A DNA stretch of 20,945 nt from an uncultured Lachnospiraceae bacterium (GTDB taxonomy: Bacteria; Bacillota; Clostridia; Lachnospirales; Lachnospiraceae): contig OMSM01000044.1 of assembly GCA_900313745.1 (NCBI GenBank), forward strand, positions 1 through 20,945, read 5' to 3'. The notes beneath the pieces are model-generated. The model was not told the origin of the DNA. It saw nothing but the letters and a program-made list of their open reading frames with translations, and ran no database searches. Positions 8,014 to 14,139 of this stretch are shown piece by piece. The first letter of the stretch is position 1; every line of letters begins with the position of its first letter. Both the position numbers and the translations under genes were made by a program.

Positions 8014-8307
8014 ATGAAGGAAATCGTCTATCGTGCACCCGAGCGTGTGGATGGCGTTAACGCGTCGAAGGTGCAGCAGGAAATGGTTGAAATGGTGGCG
8101 GAACAGGTGGAGAACGGTGCTTCCGATCTGTTCGTCGTGGACATGGAGAGCACGAAATACTTAAGCTCGGCAGGGCTTCGCGCGCTTACCGTGGTGCAGA
8201 AGAAAATGCGCGCTGCAGCGGGAAGTTTTGTCCTTAGAAATGTCAATGATTCACTCCGCGACCTGCTGGATGTGACGGGACTGTCAGGGTATCTGCCGAT
8301 CGAATAA
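8014..8307 (+). CDS. STAS-domain anti-sigma factor antagonist (RsbV/SpoIIAA-like), first copy
   Basis: A 97-residue single STAS domain. The signature VVDMESTKYLSSAGLRAL aligns with the SpoIIAA/RsbV phosphorylation loop, placing the predicted phospho-acceptor at Ser52 (Ser58 in B. subtilis SpoIIAA, recalled alignment). In the family, the unphosphorylated protein binds the RsbW/SpoIIAB-type kinase and releases its captive partner; phosphorylation by the kinase and removal by a PP2C phosphatase set the balance. An A-G-rich ribosome site (AAGGATGGAAGGG, ~8000-8010) precedes the ATG. It is first in a run of tightly spaced genes with a second STAS copy two genes on. Confidence 0.9.
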   Translation: MKEIVYRAPERVDGVNASKVQQEMVEMVAEQVENGASDLFVVDMESTKYLSSAGLRALTVVQKKMRAAAGSFVLRNVNDSLRDLLDVTGLSGYLPIE

Positions 8308-8313
8308 GCGCTT

Positions 8314-9345
8314 ATGAGCAGGAAGAAAAAGAAGTACGGTCCTTTTGACTGGCTTCCGTATCTATTCGGCAGGGAGCCGGAGCCGCCCGGCAGGGAAGAG
8401 GAAGCGGAGGAGTCGCCCGGTAAAAAGAAGAAGCGCAGGGGCATCGACGATGAAAACCCGGTGAGCTTCCGCACAGCGAACGGTCCGCTCACGATTCAGC
8501 AGAAGATCTATTTCGTGGCGCGGGATCTGTTCTATGCTTCCGGCCCGATGATCAGCTATATCGTGATTACGATTATCTGCATCATCGTCGGGTATCCGTT
8601 TATCGGGATGATGCATTACAGCTTTCCCGAATACCTGCAGAGCTACTCGAATATCATGGTGGCCTTCGCCGTCCTGATCACTCTGAGGCGGATGTTCAAA
8701 AAGTCCAAGAAGAACGGGAGTACGTTCTTTGAGGACGCCTCGCTATTCCGGGATCACATTTCCTGGAAGAAGGTGTTCATGGGGCTGGTGTTCGGCGCCG
8801 GTACGGCGATGTTCCTCTCCGCGTTCCTGACGCTTATCCCCAAGGTCTGGATTTTCGCATCCTACCAGGAGAAGGTCAACCGGGCTTACCAGCGCTACGA
8901 TATTCTGCTCACGATTATCGAGAGCGCTGTGTTTACGCCTCTTGTGGAAGAGGTGATCTTCCGCGGATACATGCTGAACCGTCTCTTAAGGCGGTGGCAT
9001 GACATGCCGGCGCTGATTGTGACGACCGTGATCTTCTCGGTCATGCACGGAAGCAGTATCTGGATACTGTACGCGTTTGCCATGGGCTGGATCATCGGCG
9101 TGATCTCCATGAAGGAGAACAACATACTCTACGGCATCTTCATTCATGCCGGGTTCAACACGCCGTCCGTGATCCAGTGGTTTTATTATTTTGTACATCC
9201 CGAGAAGATGCTTGAAGCAAATGTGACAGGCATTTTCCAGACAATTCTTTCCGGCGCGGTCGGACTTGTAGCGGCGGTGCTGGTATATTTACTCTACAAG
9301 AGGATGGAAATGGAGGATATCAATGCTGAGTATCAACAAAAATGA
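8314..9345 (+). CDS. CPBP-family intramembrane glutamic protease
   Basis: A 343-residue membrane protein of the CAAX protease/bacteriocin-processing (Abi) family. The active-site motifs are intact: EExxxR at 212-217 within TPLVEEVIFRGYML, FxxxH ending at His245 (FSVMHG), and HxxxN at 278-282 (HAGFN). About eight hydrophobic segments span residues ~68-330. An unusual cytoplasmic N-terminus of ~65 residues is strongly basic/acidic (KKKK, EEEAEE, KKKKRR), longer than in many relatives. The start is six bases after the STAS stop with no ribosome site, and its end overlaps the next STAS gene by 23 bases, so it is probably translated by coupling. In bacteria such proteases cleave within or near membranes, for instance anti-sigma factors, maturing peptides or prenylated substrates. 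The target here is unknown; the gene order suggests a link to the partner-switch. Confidence 0.88.
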   Translation: MSRKKKKYGPFDWLPYLFGREPEPPGREEEAEESPGKKKKRRGIDDENPVSFRTANGPLTIQQKIYFVARDLFYASGPMISYIVITIICIIVGYPFIGMMHYSFPEYLQSYSNIMVAFAVLITLRRMFKKSKKNGSTFFEDASLFRDHISWKKVFMGLVFGAGTAMFLSAFLTLIPKVWIFASYQEKVNRAYQRYDILLTIIESAVFTPLVEEVIFRGYMLNRLLRRWHDMPALIVTTVIFSVMHGSSIWILYAFAMGWIIGVISMKENNILYGIFIHAGFNTPSVIQWFYYFVHPEKMLEANVTGIFQTILSGAVGLVAAVLVYLLYKRMEMEDINAEYQQK

Positions 9346-9622
9346 CAATGGGGCAGAGTTTACGGTTACGCTTGAGGGAAGACTGGATACGACGACAGCT
9401 CCCCAGCTTGAGGCGGAAATGGCGGACTGCCTTGATAACGTAACGGAACTCGTGATCGACGTTGCCGGACTTGAGTATATTTCCAGTGCGGGCCTGCGTG
9501 TGCTTCTGTCCTTCCAGAAAGTGATGAACAGGCAGGGGAGCATGGTGGTGAGAAATGCTACAGAGGAAGTAATGGAGATCTTTGAGGTCACCGGTTTCAG
9601 CGAGATCCTTACCATCGAATGA
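9323..9622 (+). CDS. STAS-domain anti-sigma factor antagonist (RsbV/SpoIIAA-like), second copy
   Basis: A 99-residue STAS protein closer to the RsbV/SpoIIAA consensus than the first copy: it begins with the typical FTVTLEGRLDTTTAPQLE strand-turn-helix and has EYISSAGLRVLLSFQKV, placing the predicted phospho-acceptor at Ser55. The C-terminus (VMEIFEVTGFSEILTIE) is the normal last helix and strand. The gene starts 23 bases inside the CPBP gene with GGAGG at 9312-9316. The similar C-termini of the two copies suggest paralogy, but their N-terminal halves have diverged, so they may serve different partners. Confidence 0.92.
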   Translation: MLSINKNDNGAEFTVTLEGRLDTTTAPQLEAEMADCLDNVTELVIDVAGLEYISSAGLRVLLSFQKVMNRQGSMVVRNATEEVMEIFEVTGFSEILTIE

Positions 9623-9625
9623 GAC

Positions 9626-9630
9626 GGAGG
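9626..9630 (+). promoter_or_regulatory. Ribosome binding site deciding the start at 9636
   Basis: GGAGG, five bases before the ATG at 9636 and just after the second STAS stop. It rules out the upstream in-frame ATG at 9582 as the likely start. Confidence 0.65.
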
Positions 9631-9635
9631 GCGAG

Positions 9636-10280
9636 ATGAAGACTGATCAGATTTATGTGAACGGTGACGACGATCGCATCGCCGCGGCGATGGACAAAAC
9701 TTCCGAGTTCGCAGGATGGGCCGGCGTATCCGCCAAGGAAGCCCTGCGCCTTCGCCTGATTTCGGAGGAGCTGATGGGCCTGCTCTCCGGCATCACGGAG
9801 AACGACTACACCGCGCTCTTCTGGATCGAGGGAAATGACCGCAAGTGTGAGTTCCATCTCCTTGGCAGAACGGAAATGACCCGCGAGCGCCGCGCGGAGC
9901 TGCTTGAGACCGCGACAAACCGGAAGAATGCCGCTGCCACCGGCATCATGGGCAAGATCCGCGACATGATCGGTGTCGGAGTCCTCGGGCTGAGGGACGT
10001 GATCAATGCTGATCCCGGGACGTCGGATGAGTCTCTGCTGTCCTTCTACGACGAGGGTGTCGACATGTCTTCCCCTGTCGAGGGAATGTCCATGTGGAGC
10101 CTCACCAATTACCGTGCCTCCATGCTGGAGATCTACGGCGACATGATGAAGGAGAAGGAAGAGCGGGAACCCTGGGATGAGCTGGAGCGCTCCATCATCG
10201 CCAACCTCGCGGACGACGTGCATGTCAGCATCCGCATGGACCGGGTCGAGATTGTGGTGTACAGGACTTATCAGCTGTAA
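9636..10280 (+). CDS. Divergent RsbW/SpoIIAB-like protein (degenerate HATPase), tentative
   Basis: A 214-residue soluble protein in the position where an anti-sigma kinase normally follows its antagonist. The start at 9636 is set by GGAGG (9626-9630); an earlier in-frame ATG at 9582 would run far into the STAS gene without a ribosome site. Residues ~10-55 resemble the first part of a HATPase_c_2 domain, including LRLRLISEELMGLL, where RsbW proteins have an N-box (E-x-x-x-N). The Asn is missing here (Gly48 or Leu49). No clear GxGxG ATP-lid motif is seen; residues ~95-125 instead hold a Gly-rich, amphipathic-looking segment. The C-terminal strand pair (DVHVSIRMDRVEIVVYRTY) fits the end of such a fold. 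It may bind STAS partners without kinase activity, or be another fold altogether. Confidence 0.6.
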   Translation: MKTDQIYVNGDDDRIAAAMDKTSEFAGWAGVSAKEALRLRLISEELMGLLSGITENDYTALFWIEGNDRKCEFHLLGRTEMTRERRAELLETATNRKNAAATGIMGKIRDMIGVGVLGLRDVINADPGTSDESLLSFYDEGVDMSSPVEGMSMWSLTNYRASMLEIYGDMMKEKEEREPWDELERSIIANLADDVHVSIRMDRVEIVVYRTYQL

Positions 10281-10334
10281 ATACTTCTGACTGCAGCCTT
10301 AACGGTGCTCACAGGCAGAGTTCGCATAGAGCGT

Positions 10335-10922
10335 ATGGTTGTTAGAGAGCTTACTTTGGATGAAGTGAGGGATGTCTACGGGAAGTACCTTACGGAGGAT
10401 TTTCCCCCTGACGAGCTGCGCCCCCTGTACATGATCGAGGAGGCCATGCAGGAGAACCGTTATACCTGCTACGGCTGCTTCGATGACGGCGGGGTGTTCT
10501 GCGGATACGCTTTTTTCGCGAGCCGGGAGACGGACAGGGGAAGGGACTATCTCTTCGATTATCTTGCGGTTGTAAAGGAGATGCGGGATAAGGGAGTCGG
10601 GTCCGCTTTCTTCAAGGGGCTGTATGATGTAATGCAGGGTGCGGCAAGCGTTGTCGGCGAGGTGGAAAACCCCGATTACGCAGAGAGCGAAGAGGACCGC
10701 GCCTACAAGGAGTGGAGAATCCAGTTCTACCGGAGAAACGGTATGGTGGTCACCGGCGTGACGGTTCTTCTTTACGGTGTGGAATACCGTGTTTTGGAGA
10801 TGCCGGTGAACGGTGCGCACACGGATGAGGAGATCCGGGAGATTTATTCCGGACTGTATCAGTCGATACTCCCTCCGAAAATGTATGAGGAAATATTCGA
10901 GCTCCATGAGCCCGATGCCTGA
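10335..10922 (+). CDS. GNAT-family N-acetyltransferase
   Basis: A 195-residue protein with the GNAT acetyl-CoA signature: strand LFDYLAVV (73-80), then RDKGVGSAFF (84-93), matching the R/Q-x-x-G-x-G/A pyrophosphate-binding loop, and a later RIQFYRRNGM segment typical of the C-terminal helix. The ATG at 10335 gives the family-typical opening MVVRELTLDEV; a GTG at 10305 adds ten residues without a better ribosome site. It follows the RsbW-like gene by 54 bases and precedes the S26-like peptidase by nine, so it probably shares their transcript. The substrate (small molecule, amino sugar or protein amine) cannot be read from sequence. In this setting it might modify the product or a building block of the NRPS-like protein. 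Confidence 0.8.
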   Translation: MVVRELTLDEVRDVYGKYLTEDFPPDELRPLYMIEEAMQENRYTCYGCFDDGGVFCGYAFFASRETDRGRDYLFDYLAVVKEMRDKGVGSAFFKGLYDVMQGAASVVGEVENPDYAESEEDRAYKEWRIQFYRRNGMVVTGVTVLLYGVEYRVLEMPVNGAHTDEEIREIYSGLYQSILPPKMYEEIFELHEPDA

Positions 10923-10931
10923 CAGGATGAC

Positions 10932-11372
10932 ATGGCTTCATTTGAGGAACTTCTGAAAAAGGACGGAAAACTGGTCTACAGGACCAGAGGGGTGAGCATG
11001 CTTCCCATGCTTCACGAGAACAGGGACCTGGTGATTATAAGGGTCCCTGTTTCGCGTCTTAAGCGGTATGACGTTGCCCTGTACAGGCGGGAAGGAGCTT
11101 ACGTCCTCCACCGGGTAATCGGGGTAGAAGAGGGGTATTACCGCATCCTGGGGGACAATACCTATGCCGTGGAACTGGTGCCCGACAGCGAGGTTATCGG
11201 TGTCCTGACCAGTTTTGTCCGAAAGGGTAAAACTTACCAGGTAACAGACGCGAAATACCGCGCCTACGTCCGGTTCTGGCAGGGGATTTATCCGATCCGG
11301 AAGGCGGCTTTCCTCTGCCTTAAGGCCGCTGCACGTACGGCGAAGCGGCTGGGAATCCGCAGGAAACGATAA
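10932..11372 (+). CDS. S24/S26-family peptidase, SipW-like signal peptidase domain without membrane anchor
   Basis: A 146-residue protein with signal-peptidase boxes in order: RGVSMLPML (19-27, nucleophile Ser22), DVALYRREGAYVLHRVIG (47-64) with His60, where ER/SipW-type enzymes use Ser-His chemistry instead of Ser-Lys, and GDNTY (74-78). No N-terminal transmembrane helix is present, unlike type I signal peptidases. The C-terminal ~45 residues are aromatic and then strongly basic (ARTAKRLGIRRKR) and might sit on the membrane. Compact proteins of this kind are common in Lachnospiraceae near peptide- or polymer-making genes (general recollection). AGGA (10923-10926) precedes the ATG. It is last in its operon, followed by a strong terminator. 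Confidence 0.8.
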   Translation: MASFEELLKKDGKLVYRTRGVSMLPMLHENRDLVIIRVPVSRLKRYDVALYRREGAYVLHRVIGVEEGYYRILGDNTYAVELVPDSEVIGVLTSFVRKGKTYQVTDAKYRAYVRFWQGIYPIRKAAFLCLKAAARTAKRLGIRRKR

Positions 11373-11413
11373 GAATAGAAACGATAAGAATTATGAAGAC
11401 CGGATTGTAAAGA

Positions 11414-11443
11414 GAAAGGACAGGGACGGCTCCCTGTCCTTTC
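11414..11443. terminator. Strong hairpin between convergent operons
   Basis: GAAAGGACAGGGA (11414-11426) and TCCCTGTCCTTTC (11431-11443) form a perfect 13-bp stem with a CGGC loop, followed by CTTATG. The Ts at the end of the stem and the As at its beginning make it usable in both directions, fitting its place between the S26-like peptidase gene (plus) and the araA end (minus). Its core shares sequence with the hairpin at 16244-16270. Confidence 0.8.
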
Positions 11444-11456
11444 CTTATGCGTCGGA

Positions 11457-11474
11457 TATGAGCCATGGCTCATA
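11457..11474. repeat. Perfect 18-bp palindrome between convergent genes
   Basis: TATGAGCCATGGCTCATA reads the same on both strands. It lies 13 bases after the terminator hairpin and 43 bases before the end of araA. A further imperfect stem-loop follows at 11480-11510 (TGCCGG with CCGGCA outside, GCCG with CGGC inside). Neither has a T-run. They could be cruciform or RNA stem elements protecting the araA 3' end, or a protein-binding site. Together with the terminator they account for the 145-base gap 11373-11517. Confidence 0.5.
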
Positions 11475-11517
11475 GTCCCTGCCGGCAGCCGTGAGGTTCG
11501 GCTCCCGGCAGTAGTGA

Positions 11518-12948
11518 TCAGAATTTCTGCAGATCCGCCTCTGTGGTATCGTCGCCGATGGCAATGAACTCGGTTCCGGTCAGGCGGGCAAACATCGCGA
11601 TATCGTCGCGGGTCAGCGAAGTGGAGACGACGGAGTGGTGTGCGCCGCCGGCATAGCACCATGCCGCAGTTCCGATCGCGAAGTTGGGTTTGTGGCGGTA
11701 CATGATGCGCGCAACAGGAAGCTTCGGCATGGGTGCGGGCTGTTTCACCAGCTCGATGTCCGCGCAGATAATGCGGAAGTGGTCGCCCATGTCGACCAGG
11801 GTGACCTGGATACCGTCGCCGGTCACACCGTCGAAGACCAGCCTCGCGGGATCCTCCTTGCCGCCGATGCCGAGGGGATGAACCTGGATCTCGGGTTTGG
11901 ACGCCGCGAAGGACGCGGGGACTTCAAGCATGTGGGAGGCGAGCTCCAGCTCCTCGCCCTCGGTGAGGTCGTAGGTGTAATCCTCAATGAAGCCCGTCGC
12001 ACCGCCCCGGTTCTCGGCCATCTTCATCAGCACAGCGGAGAAGGCGCTGATCTTGTAGTCGCCCTCGGGGCCGAAGCCGATGCCTTTGGCCATGAGATTC
12101 TGGGCAGCGATGCCCGGAAGCTGGCGCAGGCCGAACAGATCCTGGAAGGTATCGGTGAATGCGCCGACGCCCGTACCCGCGATGAACTTGTCCAGGGCAA
12201 CTTCATATTTCGCCTGCTCGCGGACAGCCTCGATATTGTCTGTCGCCATGGTGTATTTAGAGGTGTACTCGTCCATCTTGGCGTCGATCTCGGCATCGGA
12301 GGCCTCGTTGGCGAGTTTTGCGATCTCGCCGATGCCCCAGTACTTGATCTCCCAGCCGTAGCGGATCTGGGACTCCAGGCGGTTGCCGTCGGTGACGGCG
12401 ACATCGCGCATATTGTTGCCGAAGGTTGCGACGGTCAGGTTCTTTGAGAGGCTGATGGCCTTCGCGACTTCGGCGAAGCGGCGGATCTGGCTGATGACAC
12501 GCTCATGCTTGTAATAGCCGGCGACAACTTCATGGGCGATGCCGAGGCGGGCGACGATATAGCCGTATTCGCGGTCACCGTGGGCTGCCTGGTTAAGATT
12601 CATGAAGTCCATGTCGATCGAGTCGTAGGGCAGCTTCTCGTTGTACTGGGTGTGCAGGTGGAGCAGAGGCTTGGTCAGGTGCTGCAGGCCCTTGATCCAC
12701 ATCTTGGCGGGAGAGAAAGTGTGCATCCAGGTGATGACGCCGACGCAGTCGTCGTCATTCTCGGCGACGCGGATATCTTCCACGCAGATCTTCGCGGTCT
12801 CCACTGTGGGAAGCAGCTCGATATCGACGACGTCTCCGAGCTTTTCGTTAAGGAAACCAACCATGTCGCGGCAGTCCGCGGCGACCTGCTTAAGGCATTC
12901 CTCGCCGTACAGGTCCTGGCTTCCGGGAATAAAGTACAGTTTGCTCAT
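11518..12948 (-). CDS. araA: L-arabinose isomerase
   Basis: A 476-residue cytoplasmic enzyme that converts L-arabinose to L-ribulose (EC 5.3.1.4), the first step towards xylulose 5-phosphate. It shows the family features: VGVITWMHTFSPAKMW (69-84), FGNNMRDVAVTDG (176-188), and metal/active-site residues inferred by recalled alignment to E. coli AraA (Glu306, Glu333, His350, His450): Glu295 in GFGPEGDYK, Glu322 in FIEDYTYD, His339 in SHMLEVP, and His437/438 in GGAHHS. Length is slightly below the 500 residues of E. coli. AAGGAGG lies nine bases upstream of the ATG. No araB, araD or araR is visible, so it is a lone pathway step next to a GH120-type beta-xylosidase. A promoter with palindromes lies immediately upstream. 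Confidence 0.97.
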   Translation of the reverse strand: MSKLYFIPGSQDLYGEECLKQVAADCRDMVGFLNEKLGDVVDIELLPTVETAKICVEDIRVAENDDDCVGVITWMHTFSPAKMWIKGLQHLTKPLLHLHTQYNEKLPYDSIDMDFMNLNQAAHGDREYGYIVARLGIAHEVVAGYYKHERVISQIRRFAEVAKAISLSKNLTVATFGNNMRDVAVTDGNRLESQIRYGWEIKYWGIGEIAKLANEASDAEIDAKMDEYTSKYTMATDNIEAVREQAKYEVALDKFIAGTGVGAFTDTFQDLFGLRQLPGIAAQNLMAKGIGFGPEGDYKISAFSAVLMKMAENRGGATGFIEDYTYDLTEGEELELASHMLEVPASFAASKPEIQVHPLGIGGKEDPARLVFDGVTGDGIQVTLVDMGDHFRIICADIELVKQPAPMPKLPVARIMYRHKPNFAIGTAAWCYAGGAHHSVVSTSLTRDDIAMFARLTGTEFIAIGDDTTEADLQKF

Positions 12949-12998
12949 TTCACATGTCCTCCTTGGATAATGGCCGCGGAGCTAAGGCGGCTTCGATA

Positions 12999-13026
12999 AT
13001 TATAGTCTCTCCGGTGCGGAATGAAA
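12999..13026 (-). promoter_or_regulatory. Promoter of araA
   Basis: On the minus strand TTTCAT (13026-13021) is followed after 16 bases by a perfect TATAAT (13004-12999). Transcription would begin about 45 bases before the araA ATG. The -35 match is poor, suggesting dependence on an activator or weak basal activity, and two palindromes lie upstream. Confidence 0.55.
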
Positions 13027-13055
13027 TGGAAACCATCCGCAGTTTTGCGGCAAAA
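13026..13055. promoter_or_regulatory. Operator-like palindromes upstream of araA
   Basis: Two small dyads abut the -35 element: ATGGAAACCAT (13026-13036) and TTTTGCGGCAAAA (13043-13055). Either could bind a sugar-responsive regulator. They do not match the CcpA cre consensus well, and no AraR gene is in the window to support a specific assignment. The region also contains CCGCA/TGCGG, which could help end the upstream minus-strand transcript. Confidence 0.35.
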
Positions 13056-13095
13056 TTATCCATCTGGGGGCGTCTCCGGAGGCTGAGGCGCAAGA

Positions 13096-13980
13096 TCAGG
13101 CACCGTGGATCACGGACGCCTCGATTCTGTCCAGAGCGGCGCATCCGGTGAAGGCCATTGCCTTGGCAAGCTCGTTCCGTGCTTTCATGAGATAGTCGCG
13201 GACACCGTTCTCATGATCGGCGGAGTAGGCAGCCATCAGAGGCCGTCCTATGCAGACGCCCTTCGCGCCGAGGGCTATGCACTTGAAGGCATCCATTCCG
13301 GTCTGGATCATGCAGTCGACGAAGAGAAGAGCTTTGCCTTCCGTGCATTTCAGGATGTCCGGAAGAATCTTCAGCGGGGGAACTGCGTACTCGATGCGGT
13401 TGTTGTGATGAGAGATTACCAGGCCCTTCGCACCTGCCCGGAGAGATTCCTCCGCGTCGTAGGTACTGAGCACGCCCTTTACGATGAAGGGCAGGGAGGT
13501 GGAGGCGATGATATCCTTCATCTCCGCCGTGTTCATCGGACGCTGCTTTATTCCGTTCACAATGTCCGGCCCGCCATCGTAGGAAAAAGCATGGTCGATG
13601 TCGATGCCGACGGCGAGCAGGCCGGCTTTTTCCGCGTGCTCTATCTTGCGGTAAATGATGTCGCGGTCATCGTAGGGCTTAATGATTTCGATGACTTTTG
13701 CGCCGGTGGATGCGAGACGGTCGATCTCCTCCTCTTCAGCCATGCCGTACCAGAGAACGCATCCTGCATCGGCCGCGCCCTTTGCGAGGGCCATTGCAGC
13801 GCCGGGCTCGATGAAGTGATCCAGATGGGAGAGGGCAGCAGTCATGATCGGGGAAGAAAACTTCTCACCGAACAGCTCGAAGGTCGTATCGGGGAAGTCT
13901 GCGTTCATGTAGCGGGTTTCTATGCGCAGCGAATCCAGGTATTCCCTGGCGATGCGGTTGGAATTGCCGATGTTTTCCAT
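13096..13980 (-). CDS. FMN-dependent alpha-hydroxy-acid dehydrogenase/oxidase-like protein
   Basis: A 294-residue protein with the TIM-barrel pattern of the alpha-hydroxy-acid oxidase family (lactate oxidase, glycolate oxidase, type 2 IPP isomerase). Key sites are PIMTAALSHLDH (44-55) near the flavin, GIDIDHAF (125-132), PFIVKGVLSTYDAEESLRAG (164-183) with Lys168, ISHHNNR (189-195), where the family has SNHGGR around the catalytic His (His192 here), and KGVCIGRPLM (240-249) for the phosphate site. It is shorter than the usual ~350 residues and deviates in the active-site loop, so substrate and even oxidation chemistry are uncertain. GAGGAGG lies six bases before the ATG. It lies between araA and the GH120-like gene, suggesting a role in sugar-derived acid metabolism. 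Confidence 0.82.
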   Translation of the reverse strand: MENIGNSNRIAREYLDSLRIETRYMNADFPDTTFELFGEKFSSPIMTAALSHLDHFIEPGAAMALAKGAADAGCVLWYGMAEEEEIDRLASTGAKVIEIIKPYDDRDIIYRKIEHAEKAGLLAVGIDIDHAFSYDGGPDIVNGIKQRPMNTAEMKDIIASTSLPFIVKGVLSTYDAEESLRAGAKGLVISHHNNRIEYAVPPLKILPDILKCTEGKALLFVDCMIQTGMDAFKCIALGAKGVCIGRPLMAAYSADHENGVRDYLMKARNELAKAMAFTGCAALDRIEASVIHGA

Positions 13981-14042
13981 GGTGATCCTCCTCTTGTTGT
14001 GTGCTGCGGCAAAGTTTCGCCGGCATTTATGCTGTCATTGTC

Positions 14043-14071
14043 ACTATAGCAGAAAAGTGCATCGCGATACA
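14043..14071 (-). promoter_or_regulatory. Extended -10 element with a LacI-like palindrome upstream of the hydroxy-acid dehydrogenase gene
   Basis: On the minus strand TGCTATAGT (14051-14043) fits an extended -10. Just upstream, TGTATCGCGATGCA (14071-14058) is a near-perfect 14-bp dyad centred on CG, resembling LacI/GalR-family operators. Its overlap with the -35/spacer region would suit repression. No regulator gene is visible in the window. Confidence 0.4.
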
Positions 14072-14077
14072 GTGAAA

Positions 14078-14105
14078 GCGGCCGCGCGGGAAGCCGCGCG
14101 GCCGC
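14078..14105 (-). terminator. GC-rich hairpin after the GH120-like gene
   Basis: GCGGCCGCGCGG (14078-14089) pairs perfectly with CCGCGCGGCCGC (14094-14105) around GAAG. Read on the minus strand it lies 34 bases after the stop of the gene ending at 14140 and is followed by TTTCACTGT, a weak T-run. It is probably a terminator or 3' stabiliser. Together with the promoter elements beside it, it accounts for the gap 13981-14139. Confidence 0.6.
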
Positions 14106-14139
14106 AGTTAAAGCTGACTGTACCGGGAAAACAGGTACT

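Noticed and set aside
13021..13045. CcpA catabolite-response site upstream of araA
   Set aside because: The best stretch (starting ATGGAAACC) misses the central CG and the right half of the consensus.
11635..14049. Plus-strand open frames opposite araA and the hydroxy-acid dehydrogenase gene
   Set aside because: Both minus-strand genes are clearly real; the opposite frames show no domain and biased composition.
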